This document shows positions 5,927-11,505 of a stretch of 11,505 nt of DNA, one piece after another. The translations under genes were made by a program, and so were the position numbers. Below the pieces are notes generated by a model that made no database searches, was not told where the DNA came from, and saw only the letters and a program-made list of their open reading frames with translations. Positions within the stretch are counted from its first letter, which is position 1. Each line of letters starts with the position of its first letter. The DNA comes from JBHPFQ01 sp042571625 (GTDB taxonomy: Bacteria; Patescibacteriota; Minisyncoccia; Portnoybacterales; UBA2143): contig JBHPFQ010000018.1 of NCBI GenBank assembly GCA_042571625.1, forward strand, positions 1-11,505. The letters run 5' to 3'.

Positions 5927-6151
5927 TCTAATAAATCTAAAACGGGGAATTTCTTTATCTTCAATATTAACAGTTTCAAGAAACATACTCTTTGGTCTTG
6001 CCCACAAAGCATTATTTCCAAATTCTTTAGAATCGTATAGTGCTTTGTAAATAACTAATTCTTCTAGTGTTTCACTATGTCTTGCAAGACCAATAACTTC
6101 ATATTGTTTCCCTTTGTAATGTTCATATTTTCCGAGTTTTAATTCGGCCAT
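5924..6151 (-). CDS. DUF1653 domain protein
   Basis: The whole 75-residue protein is a single DUF1653 domain, a family of unknown biochemical function found as small stand-alone proteins in many bacteria. Diagnostic blocks are GKYEHYKGKQYEV (7-19), ARHSETLEELVIYKALY (23-39), LWARPKSMF (49-57), and PRFRFI (69-74). The length is normal for the family and the gene looks intact. There is no signal peptide. No Shine-Dalgarno site precedes the ATG. It is the first gene of the minus-strand island; repeat copy B begins at its TAG stop codon and separates it from the HD gene. Confidence 0.92.
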   Translation of the reverse strand: MAELKLGKYEHYKGKQYEVIGLARHSETLEELVIYKALYDSKEFGNNALWARPKSMFLETVNIEDKEIPRFRFIR

Positions 6152-6347
6152 AATATTAAATAAAAGTTAAATGTATATAGGTTTTATTATGGTTTAGGGC
6201 TTTTTCTGAATTTCACTTAACAAGTTTATATACGAACTTATTGATTCTTATCTTTTATAATCATATTATGAATAAAAATTATTCGCAATCTTTTGTTATA
6301 AAAATCAAAGTCAGATTTCAAAAGACGATTTTTTAACCAATCAATCT

Positions 6348-6390
6348 AAGGTCTACCTTTCGCAAAAGGGTAGACCTTTTGTTTTCTTGG
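6348..6390 (+). terminator. Terminator-like hairpin, right edge of the island
   Basis: The stem is 6348-6360 with 6366-6378, 13 bp with one T-G wobble, and the loop is CGCAA. It is followed on the plus strand by TTGTTTTCTT. The core matches the left-edge terminator with a single base changed in the stem, and both copies point the same way. No plus-strand gene lies just upstream. The minus side has no T-run, so it should work mainly on the plus strand. Confidence 0.7.
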
Positions 6391-6590
6391 GGGAATATGT
6401 CTTTTTTTCTGAAACCTATTTTTTATGTTATAATATATTTGGATAAAAATGCTTATAATAATCGGTATTAAAGATGTTATATTATTAGGGTTTTTTTATA
6501 AAGAAAATTTGTTTTTTGCAGAAAGTCATTTGAATATATCTATCAAATGCAATAGAATTATTGAACGATGAAGATAATTAATAAAAACCC

Positions 6591-6617
6591 TTGACTATTA
6601 ATCAATTATCTTATAAA
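6591..6617 (+). promoter_or_regulatory. Probable tuf/S10 operon promoter
   Basis: TTGACT (6591-6596) is followed by TATAAA (6612-6617) after 15 bases; TAAACT (6614-6619) at the standard 17-base spacing is an alternative reading. Predicted start is about 6624, giving a tuf leader near 97 bases that includes the inverted repeat at 6663-6688. Confidence 0.55.
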
Positions 6618-6662
6618 CTAATAAATATAAATATTTTAAATTAATGGTTGATAATCGATTTT

Positions 6663-6688
6663 AACAGTGATATTTATTGATCACTGTT
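6663..6688. promoter_or_regulatory. Perfect inverted repeat in the tuf leader
   Basis: AACAGTGAT (6663-6671) and ATCACTGTT (6680-6688) are perfect inverted repeats around an eight-base loop, ending 32 bases before the tuf ATG. It could be an mRNA hairpin controlling tuf, or a DNA operator for a dimeric regulator. There is no T-run after it, so it is not a terminator. Confidence 0.5.
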
Positions 6689-6720
6689 CATTATTCGTTA
6701 TTCTCCATTCGCAAGCTATT

Positions 6721-7923
6721 ATGGCTTCAGAAAAATTCGAAAGAACAAAACCGCATTTAAATATTGGAACGATTGGTCACGTCGATCATGGTAAAACCAC
6801 TTTAACAGCGGCTATTTTAAAATGTTTGGCTGGCGCTGGATTTGCTTCTCAGGCAAAAGATGTTAGCGCAATTGATAATGCCCCTGAAGAAAAAGCGCGA
6901 GGTCTTACTATTTCTGTGTCTCACGTTGAATATGAGACAGAAAAACGTCATTATGCTCATATTGATTGTCCTGGACATGCCGACTATATTAAAAATATGA
7001 TTACTGGCGCCGCTCAGATGGACGGAGCTATTTTAGTTGTTTCTGCAGCAGATGGTCCAATGCCACAAACACGAGAACATATTCTTTTAGCAAGACAGGT
7101 TGGATTACCTGCAATATCTGTGTTTTTGAATAAGACAGATCAGGTTGATGATTCAGAATTAGTTGATTTAGTTGAACAGGAGATTAGAGAGCTTTTAACT
7201 AAATATGAATTTGATGGAGAAAATACTCCTATTACTAGAGGTTCTGCTGTTCAAGCATTAGAATGCGGATGTGGAAAAGAGGATTGTGAAAAATGTGGAC
7301 CGATTTTAAAATTGATGAAATCAGTTGACGATTTTATTCCAGAGCCAAAGCGTGATACAGATAAGCCATTTTTAATGCCTGTTGAAGATGTGTTCTCTAT
7401 TGAGGGACGTGGAACAGTTGCGACTGGAAGAGTTGAAAGAGGAATTGTAAAAGTCGGCGAAGAAGTGGAAGTTATTGGTCTTGGAGAAACTAAAAAAACA
7501 GTAGTTACTGGAATTGAAATGTTTAATAAATTACTTGACCAAGGACAAGCTGGAGATAATGTTGGTTTGCTTTTGCGTGGAGTTAAAAAGGAAGATATTA
7601 ACAGGGGTCAAGTATTGTGCAAGCCAGGAACATTAACTCCTTATCAGGAATTTGAAGGTGAAGTCTATATTTTAAGTAAAGAAGAAGGCGGGCGTCATAC
7701 TCCATTCTTTAATGGATATAAGCCACAATTCTATATCAGAACGACTGATGTTACTGGTGATGTAACTTTACCTCAAGGAACTGAAATGGTTATGCCTGGT
7801 GATACAGTTAATTTGAAAGTGAAATTAATGTCTCCGGTTGCATTAGAGGAAAAACAGCGTTTTGCTATTAGAGAAGGTGGAAAAACAGTTGGCGCTGGAG
7901 TAGTTACTAAGATTGTTAAATAA
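6721..7923 (+). CDS. tuf: Elongation factor Tu (EF-Tu)
   Basis: EF-Tu delivers aminoacyl-tRNA to the ribosomal A site as a GTP complex. Motifs are GHVDHGKT (19-26), DCPGH (82-86) with the catalytic histidine, NKTD (137-140) and GSA (174-176), followed by beta-barrel domains 2 and 3. The length of 400 residues is close to the usual 393-400. The ATG at 6721 is chosen over an upstream in-frame GTG at 6667 because it gives the conserved N-terminus (MASEKFERTKPHLNIGTIGH). Two oddities stand out. Four cysteines (182, 184, 189, 192) occupy the variable segment just after the G5 motif. Switch I reads RGLTISVSHVEYE instead of the common RGITINTxHVEYE. The gene heads the S10 cluster, 13 bases before rpsJ, and has no Shine-Dalgarno site. 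Confidence 0.97.
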   Translation: MASEKFERTKPHLNIGTIGHVDHGKTTLTAAILKCLAGAGFASQAKDVSAIDNAPEEKARGLTISVSHVEYETEKRHYAHIDCPGHADYIKNMITGAAQMDGAILVVSAADGPMPQTREHILLARQVGLPAISVFLNKTDQVDDSELVDLVEQEIRELLTKYEFDGENTPITRGSAVQALECGCGKEDCEKCGPILKLMKSVDDFIPEPKRDTDKPFLMPVEDVFSIEGRGTVATGRVERGIVKVGEEVEVIGLGETKKTVVTGIEMFNKLLDQGQAGDNVGLLLRGVKKEDINRGQVLCKPGTLTPYQEFEGEVYILSKEEGGRHTPFFNGYKPQFYIRTTDVTGDVTLPQGTEMVMPGDTVNLKVKLMSPVALEEKQRFAIREGGKTVGAGVVTKIVK

Positions 7924-7936
7924 AGAAAATTGATCA

Positions 7937-8272
7937 ATGACTGTTACTAAAAAAAAGAAAGAAGAAGCAAAACAGCGGATACGTATCAAAATACAGGCCT
8001 ATGATAGCAAGCTTATTGACCAGTCCTTAAAACAGATTGTTGAAACGATAAAGCGATATGGAGCGGAAATTTGCGGGCCGGTTCCAATACCAACGCAAAT
8101 TCATAAATATACGGTTAATCGTTCTACATTTGTTCATAAGGATGCTAGAGAGCAGTATGAAATGAGAGTCCATAAGCGATTGATTGATATTATTAATCCA
8201 ACTCCGAAGATTATTGATTCATTGATGGGATTGAATCTTCCTGCTGGTGTTGATATCGAGATAAAGATGTAA
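7937..8272 (+). CDS. rpsJ: 30S ribosomal protein S10
   Basis: S10 is a 30S head protein that also serves, as NusE, in transcription antitermination together with NusB. Family motifs are RIRIKIQAYDSKLIDQS (14-30), GPVPIPT (47-53), and the HKRLIDIINPTPKIIDSLM stretch (79-97), ending VDIEIKM. It has 111 residues, slightly longer than the usual ~102, owing to a lysine-rich N-terminal extension (MTVTKKKKEEAKQ). An internal start is less likely, because no other start codon lies before the conserved core. It follows tuf after 13 bases. It is separated from rplC by 87 bases containing a terminator-like hairpin, unlike the tight spacing further downstream. Confidence 0.97.
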   Translation: MTVTKKKKEEAKQRIRIKIQAYDSKLIDQSLKQIVETIKRYGAEICGPVPIPTQIHKYTVNRSTFVHKDAREQYEMRVHKRLIDIINPTPKIIDSLMGLNLPAGVDIEIKM

Positions 8273-8274
8273 TT

Positions 8275-8303
8275 TTGTTGAATTAAAGAATTGCTGATAT
8301 GAC
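8275..8303 (+). promoter_or_regulatory. Possible internal promoter before rplC
   Basis: TTGTTG (8275-8280), a 17-base spacer and TATGAC (8298-8303) with TG at 8295-8296 as an extended -10. Matches to consensus are partial. If used, the start near 8310 would make the hairpin at 8319-8341 the beginning of a short rplC leader. Confidence 0.25.
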
Positions 8304-8318
8304 TGGATAGTCGTCTTC

Positions 8319-8344
8319 AATCGGGGACAACTTCCCCGATTTTT
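8319..8344 (+). terminator. Terminator-like hairpin between rpsJ and rplC
   Basis: AATCGGGG (8319-8326) pairs perfectly with CCCCGATT (8334-8341) around a seven-base ACAACTT loop, and T continues to 8344. A smaller stem, GACT (8301-8304) with AGTC (8309-8312), precedes it. The G/C core is striking in this AT-rich region. It could be a partial terminator or an attenuator that sets the amounts of the downstream ribosomal proteins. Confidence 0.65.
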
Positions 8345-8359
8345 GCTTGTAAAAATATT

Positions 8360-8965
8360 ATGAAATTTATTTTAGGAAAAAAATTAGGAATGAGTCAGAT
8401 TTTTGATAAAGACAATAAGGTTATTCCAGTAACTTTAATTGAAGCTGGGCCTTGTTTAGTTGTTCAAATAAAAACAGATGAAAAGGACGGATACAAAGCA
8501 GTCCAAGTTGGGTTTGAAGAAATTGTTGAAAGAAAAGTTAAAAAGCCTCAAAAAGGTCATTTTAAAAAAGTTGGAGAGAAATATTTTCGTTATTTAAAAG
8601 AATTTGAAAGTGATAATTTAAAAATCGGAGATGTGATTGATGTTTCAATATTTGAGGATGGAGATAAGGTTCAGATCGCGGGTTTTTCAAAAGGAAAAGG
8701 ATTTCAGGGAGTTGTTAAAAGACATGGATTCCACGGTGGTCCAGCCAGTCATGGAATGAAACATACTTTAAGAGCACCAGGTTCTATTGGAAGTGCGTTT
8801 CCAGAAAGAGTTTTCAAAGGTAAGAAAATGGCCGGTAGGATGGGTAATGAGAGAATAACAACAAGAGGATTAAAAATTATTCATGTTGATAAAGAAAATA
8901 ATTTGTTAGCAATTAAGGGCGCGGTTCCAGGAAGGATTGGAGGATTATTAGAGATAAAAGAATAA
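8360..8965 (+). CDS. rplC: 50S ribosomal protein L3
   Basis: L3 is an early-assembling large-subunit protein whose loop reaches toward the peptidyl-transferase centre. Visible blocks are the N-terminus FILGKKLGMSQIF (3-15), AGFSKGKGFQGVVKRHGFHG (107-126), and RVFKGKKMAGRMGNERITTR (150-169). The length is 201 residues, within the usual 200-215. The segment GSIGSAFPERVF lacks the glutamine that PrmB methylates in E. coli, as in many other bacteria. rplD starts 1 base after its stop, so the two are tightly coupled. No Shine-Dalgarno site precedes the ATG; the upstream leader contains the hairpin at 8319-8344. Confidence 0.97.
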   Translation: MKFILGKKLGMSQIFDKDNKVIPVTLIEAGPCLVVQIKTDEKDGYKAVQVGFEEIVERKVKKPQKGHFKKVGEKYFRYLKEFESDNLKIGDVIDVSIFEDGDKVQIAGFSKGKGFQGVVKRHGFHGGPASHGMKHTLRAPGSIGSAFPERVFKGKKMAGRMGNERITTRGLKIIHVDKENNLLAIKGAVPGRIGGLLEIKE

Positions 8966-8966
8966 T

Positions 8967-9608
8967 ATGAAAGTTAATCTTTATAATCAAAAAGGCCAAG
9001 AGATCGGGAAAGAGGAATTAAATTCCAGTATTTTTGGCGTGGAAATGAATATGGATTTGGTTCATCAGGCAGTGATTGCGCAAATGGCAAATTCTAGAAA
9101 AGTGATCGCGCATACAAAAGACAAAAGCGAAGTAAGCGGAGGAGGAAGAAAGCCGTGGAGGCAAAAAGGAACTGGACGGGCAAGGCATGGTTCCAATCGT
9201 TCTCCTATTTGGCGTGGTGGTGGTGTTACTTTCGGTCCGACTAAGGATAGAAATTTTTCAAAGAAAATTAATAAGAAAATGAAAAGAAAAGCATTATTTA
9301 TAGCTTTATCTTCAAAGATTAGTGATAATGAAATGGTTATGATTGATAAGTTAGAATTAGCCGAAGCAAAAACAAAACAAATGGTTGGAATTATGAATGA
9401 TTTACAAAATGCTTTAGATAAGAATTTACGCAAAGGCACGTTAGTCGTATTACCAGCAGGAGATGAGATGATTTCGAGAGCTGGAAAAAATATGTTAAAG
9501 GTCAAAATAGTTAGAGCTAATAGTTTGAATGTTGTAGATGTTTTGTCTCATAAATATATGTTGATGCTAAAGGGTTCTGAAAAAGTAATTGAGAAAACTT
9601 TTATATAA
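8967..9608 (+). CDS. rplD: 50S ribosomal protein L4
   Basis: L4 lines the nascent-peptide exit tunnel with an extended loop and, in E. coli, represses its own S10 operon. The diagnostic loop is present: GGGRKPWRQKGTGRARHGS (58-76) and RSPIWRGGGVTFGP (78-91). These are followed by NKKMKRKAL and the C-terminal fold, with a total of 213 residues, normal for the family. It follows rplC after one base. Whether L4 autoregulates here is not known; the hairpin before rplC is a candidate site, although the E. coli site lies upstream of rpsJ. Confidence 0.97.
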   Translation: MKVNLYNQKGQEIGKEELNSSIFGVEMNMDLVHQAVIAQMANSRKVIAHTKDKSEVSGGGRKPWRQKGTGRARHGSNRSPIWRGGGVTFGPTKDRNFSKKINKKMKRKALFIALSSKISDNEMVMIDKLELAEAKTKQMVGIMNDLQNALDKNLRKGTLVVLPAGDEMISRAGKNMLKVKIVRANSLNVVDVLSHKYMLMLKGSEKVIEKTFI

Positions 9609-9612
9609 AATT

Positions 9613-9990
9613 ATGTCTTTATTTGGAAAGAAAAAAGAAATTAAACCAGACGTAAAGCAGGTTGCAAAAAAAACTGTTATAATTAATAAACAGGCATCTT
9701 GGGTTTATAATATTATTAAGTCCCCACATATTACAGAAAAGGCAACAGATTTAGCTGAAAAGAATAAGTATGTTTTTAATGTTTATACTAAAGCGAATAA
9801 GCCAGAAATAAAAAAAGCTATTAAAGCGCTTTATAATGTTAGTGTAAAAAATGTTAATTTAATTCATATGCCTTCAAAAAAAAGAAGAATGGGAAAATCA
9901 CAAGGTTATAGACATGGGCTTGAAAAAGGATATAAAAAAGCAATAATAACAATAGCTAAAGGCGAAAAAATAGATATAATGCCGAGATAA
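9613..9990 (+). CDS. rplW: 50S ribosomal protein L23 (N-terminally extended)
   Basis: L23 sits at the tunnel exit and docks trigger factor and the signal recognition particle. The core begins at IIKSPHITEKATDLAEKNKY (34-53), with KPEIKKAIKALYNVSVKNVN (63-82) and the basic loop KKRRMGKSQGYRHG (89-102). The ATG at 9613, 4 bases after the rplD stop, is preferred to an in-frame TTG at 9589 that would lie inside rplD. The 125-residue product has about 30 residues before the core (MSLFGKKKEIKPDV start) that are absent from E. coli L23 (about 100 residues). I have seen such basic extensions in candidate-phyla L23 proteins. Their role is unknown. Confidence 0.95.
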   Translation: MSLFGKKKEIKPDVKQVAKKTVIINKQASWVYNIIKSPHITEKATDLAEKNKYVFNVYTKANKPEIKKAIKALYNVSVKNVNLIHMPSKKRRMGKSQGYRHGLEKGYKKAIITIAKGEKIDIMPR

Positions 9991-9991
9991 T

Positions 9992-10831
9992 ATGAAAAAG
10001 AGTAAGCCAACAACACCAGGAAGAAGAGGAATGATAGGCGCTAATTTTTCAGCGCTTACTAAAAGCAAGCCAGAAAAGAAATTAACTAAAAAATTAGTTA
10101 GAAAATTTGGTCGTGGGCATAAAGGAAGAATAACAACTAGGCATAAAGGAGGAGGACATAAAAGGAGATATCGCTTGATTGATTTCAAAAGAATTGATAA
10201 GCTGGATATTCCAGCTAGAGTGGCTTCTATTGAATACGATCCTAATAGAAGTTGTTTTATTGCTCTTTTGCATTATGCAGATGGAGATAAAAGATATGTT
10301 TTAGCTCCTGATAAATTAAAAGTAAATGATGAAATTATTTGTCAGAATAATTCTCCTGTTAAAGTTGGGAATCGCATGAAGCTTAAAAATATTGTGGTTG
10401 GAACAGAAATTTATAATGTAGAGCTTGTCCCTAGACAAGGTGGGAAAATAGTTAGATCTGCTGGAAACTCATCACAGGTATTGGCTTTAGACGGAGGTTA
10501 TTGTAATCTTAAATTGCCATCAGGCGAGGTTAGAATGGTTAAAGACGATTGTTTCGCAAGTATTGGACAGTTAAGTAATTCAGATCATAATACAATAGTA
10601 TTAGGGAAAGCAGGAAGATCTAGATGGCTTGGGATAAGACCGACAGTGCGTGGATCTGCTATGAACCCATGTGATCATCCACATGGCGGAGGAGAGAACA
10701 GGCAGTCAATCGGTTTAAGAAGAGGTCCGAAAACTCCATGGGGAAAGCTTGCTTATGGCGTTAAGACAAGGAATAAAAAGAAACATAGTAGTAAGCTTAT
10801 TCTAAAGAGAAGAAAGAAGAAAAAGAAATAA
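9992..10831 (+). CDS. rplB: 50S ribosomal protein L2
   Basis: L2 is one of the largest and most conserved 50S proteins and is needed for subunit association and peptidyl-transferase activity. Key blocks are GRGHKGRITTRHKGGGHKRR (40-59), DPNRS (83-87), GNSSQVLALDGGYCNLKLPS (158-177), and MNPCDHPHGGGENR (224-237). His229 is at the position implicated in activity in E. coli L2. The length of 279 residues is standard. The C-terminus ends in a basic run (KLILKRRKKKKK). The gene begins 1 base after the rplW stop. Confidence 0.97.
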   Translation: MKKSKPTTPGRRGMIGANFSALTKSKPEKKLTKKLVRKFGRGHKGRITTRHKGGGHKRRYRLIDFKRIDKLDIPARVASIEYDPNRSCFIALLHYADGDKRYVLAPDKLKVNDEIICQNNSPVKVGNRMKLKNIVVGTEIYNVELVPRQGGKIVRSAGNSSQVLALDGGYCNLKLPSGEVRMVKDDCFASIGQLSNSDHNTIVLGKAGRSRWLGIRPTVRGSAMNPCDHPHGGGENRQSIGLRRGPKTPWGKLAYGVKTRNKKKHSSKLILKRRKKKKK

Positions 10832-10840
10832 TAAAAAATT

Positions 10841-11134
10841 ATGAGTAGAAGTTTAAAAAAAGGTCCATACGTTGATCCAAGGGTATTGAAAAAAATATCT
10901 AATTTAAAGCCGGGAGATAAAACCGTAATTAAGACATGGTCGCGCGCATGCACTATTACTCCAGAAATGGTTGGATTTACGTTTGGTGTTCATAACGGGA
11001 AAATTCATATACCTGTTTTTATTGTTGAAGATATGGTCGGTCATAAATTAGGAGAATTTTCTTTAACTAGAAAATTCGCAAGACATGGTGGAAAAATGCA
11101 GCGTGATCAGGAGTCAGCTAAATCTAATAGATAA
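10841..11134 (+). CDS. rpsS: 30S ribosomal protein S19
   Basis: S19 forms a complex with S13 in the 30S head and contacts the A-site tRNA. The family pattern is plain: SRSLKKGPYVDPRVLKK (2-18), TWSRACTITPEMVGFTFGVH (32-51), and KLGEFSLTRKFARHGGK (69-85). It has 97 residues, slightly longer than the usual ~92. It starts 9 bases after the rplB stop, and rplV follows 2 bases after its own stop, the normal S10-operon order. Confidence 0.97.
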   Translation: MSRSLKKGPYVDPRVLKKISNLKPGDKTVIKTWSRACTITPEMVGFTFGVHNGKIHIPVFIVEDMVGHKLGEFSLTRKFARHGGKMQRDQESAKSNR

Positions 11135-11136
11135 TT

Positions 11137-11505
11137 ATGCAAGTTACAGCCAAACTAAAACATTTACGAGTTGCTTCAAGAAAGGTAAGATTAGTAGCGG
11201 ATTTAATCAGAGGGTTATCTGTTGTTGATGCGGAAAAGCAGTTGAAGTTTTTAAATAATAGATCTGTTTTGCCGATTGAAAAACTTTTGAAGTCAGCAGT
11301 GTCTAATGCTGAAAATAATGCAAAGCTGGTTAAGGAAAATCTTTATATCTCAAAAATTGTTGTTGACGAAGGTCCTATTTTAAAGAGGTGGAGAGCTAGA
11401 TCAATGGGAAGAGCCGCTGAAATAATGAAGAGAACTAGTCATATTGCAATAGTTTTAGATGAAGTATCTCCAGGGGCTTTCAAAAAAAGCGTTAATAAAG
11501 TTAAA
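11137..11505 (+). CDS. rplV: 50S ribosomal protein L22, 3' end beyond window
   Basis: The frame is open from ATG 11137 to the last base, 123 codons with no stop. L22 lines the exit tunnel opposite L4. Identifying features are the N-terminal ASRKVRLVADLIRG (13-26), SAVSNAENNAKL (53-64), and the conserved C-terminal block EGPILKRWRARSMGRAAEI (78-96) with KRTSHIAIVLDE (98-109). E. coli L22 ends near residue 110, so this protein has a C-terminal extension of at least 13 residues (SPGAFKKSVNKVK) whose full length lies outside the window. No Shine-Dalgarno site precedes the start. Confidence 0.95.
   Translation, partial: MQVTAKLKHLRVASRKVRLVADLIRGLSVVDAEKQLKFLNNRSVLPIEKLLKSAVSNAENNAKLVKENLYISKIVVDEGPILKRWRARSMGRAAEIMKRTSHIAIVLDEVSPGAFKKSVNKVK

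Larger units (their letters stand above)
6152..6720. other. Gene-poor region upstream of tuf
   Basis: This 569-base AT-rich stretch holds no convincing gene. I see a consensus TATAAT on the plus strand at 6256-6261, the copied hairpin at 6348-6378, an extended -10 (TGTTATAAT, 6426-6434), the probable tuf promoter at 6591-6617 and a perfect 9-bp inverted repeat in the tuf leader. A 40-codon frame at 6449-6571 (MLIIIGIKDVILLG start) follows the extended -10 with only a weak GGA before it. I do not call it a gene, because such frames arise readily in sequence this rich in A and T. Confidence 0.6.

Noticed and set aside
5715..6050. Plus-strand reading frame of 111 codons across repeat B and the DUF1653 gene
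   Set aside because: It runs antisense through a well-supported DUF1653 gene and through palindromic repeat sequence, and its translation resembles no protein family I know.
6449..6571. 40-codon plus-strand ORF following an extended -10 motif
   Set aside because: The composition is what AT-rich noncoding sequence gives (I, L, F, N, K), the ribosome binding site is weak, and no family is recognisable. It is mentioned in the intergenic entry but not called.
6667..6720. GTG start extending EF-Tu by 18 residues
   Set aside because: The extension includes half of the leader inverted repeat, has no homology to EF-Tu N-termini, and the ATG at 6721 gives the conserved start.
9065..9505. Minus-strand frame of 146 codons inside rplD
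   Set aside because: It lies entirely within the well-conserved L4 gene. Long opposite-strand frames of hydrophobic residues are expected opposite lysine-rich AT-rich genes.

Overview
This AT-rich window carries the conserved str and S10 translation-gene clusters of a bacterium, read on the plus strand, with a minus-strand accessory island wedged between fusA and tuf. Candidate Phyla Radiation (Patescibacteria) is my best guess for the lineage. The reasons are the AT-rich composition, the near absence of Shine-Dalgarno sites at ribosomal genes, the N-terminally extended L23 and the small unknown proteins. This is an inference from style, not a phylogenetic result. All 15 recognised complete genes end in TAA or TAG; none uses TGA.

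Layout. (1) Positions 38-190: tRNA-Arg(UCU) and tRNA-His(GUG). (2) Positions 208-3581: a strong promoter, then rpsL, rpsG, fusA and an 84-residue acidic protein of unknown function, tightly packed and probably cotranscribed. (3) Positions 3622-3991: a self-contained unit for a 62-residue orphan protein, with a near-consensus promoter, a structured leader, the best ribosome binding site in the window and its own terminator. (4) Positions 4056-6380: an island on the minus strand. In its own reading direction it holds a DUF1653 protein, an HD-domain phosphohydrolase, an S51-type peptidase (PepE-like) and possibly a 45-residue overlapping ORF. Two copies of a ~140 bp palindrome-rich repeat sit directly downstream of the DUF1653 and HD genes, and a nearly identical hairpin lies at each edge of the island. 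(5) Positions 6152-6720: a gene-poor leader region with candidate promoters and hairpins. (6) Positions 6721-11505: tuf, rpsJ, rplC, rplD, rplW, rplB, rpsS and rplV (rplV runs off the end), with a terminator-like hairpin between rpsJ and rplC.

How it fits together. The plus-strand genes make ribosomal proteins of both subunits, the two elongation GTPases EF-G and EF-Tu, and two tRNAs. The island genes have no evident link to translation. Their gene-plus-repeat arrangement, with each repeat starting at a stop codon, looks like a cassette array inserted into a normally compact locus. The most novel candidates are the cassette-like repeats, the orphan 62-residue protein unit and a four-cysteine insertion in EF-Tu.
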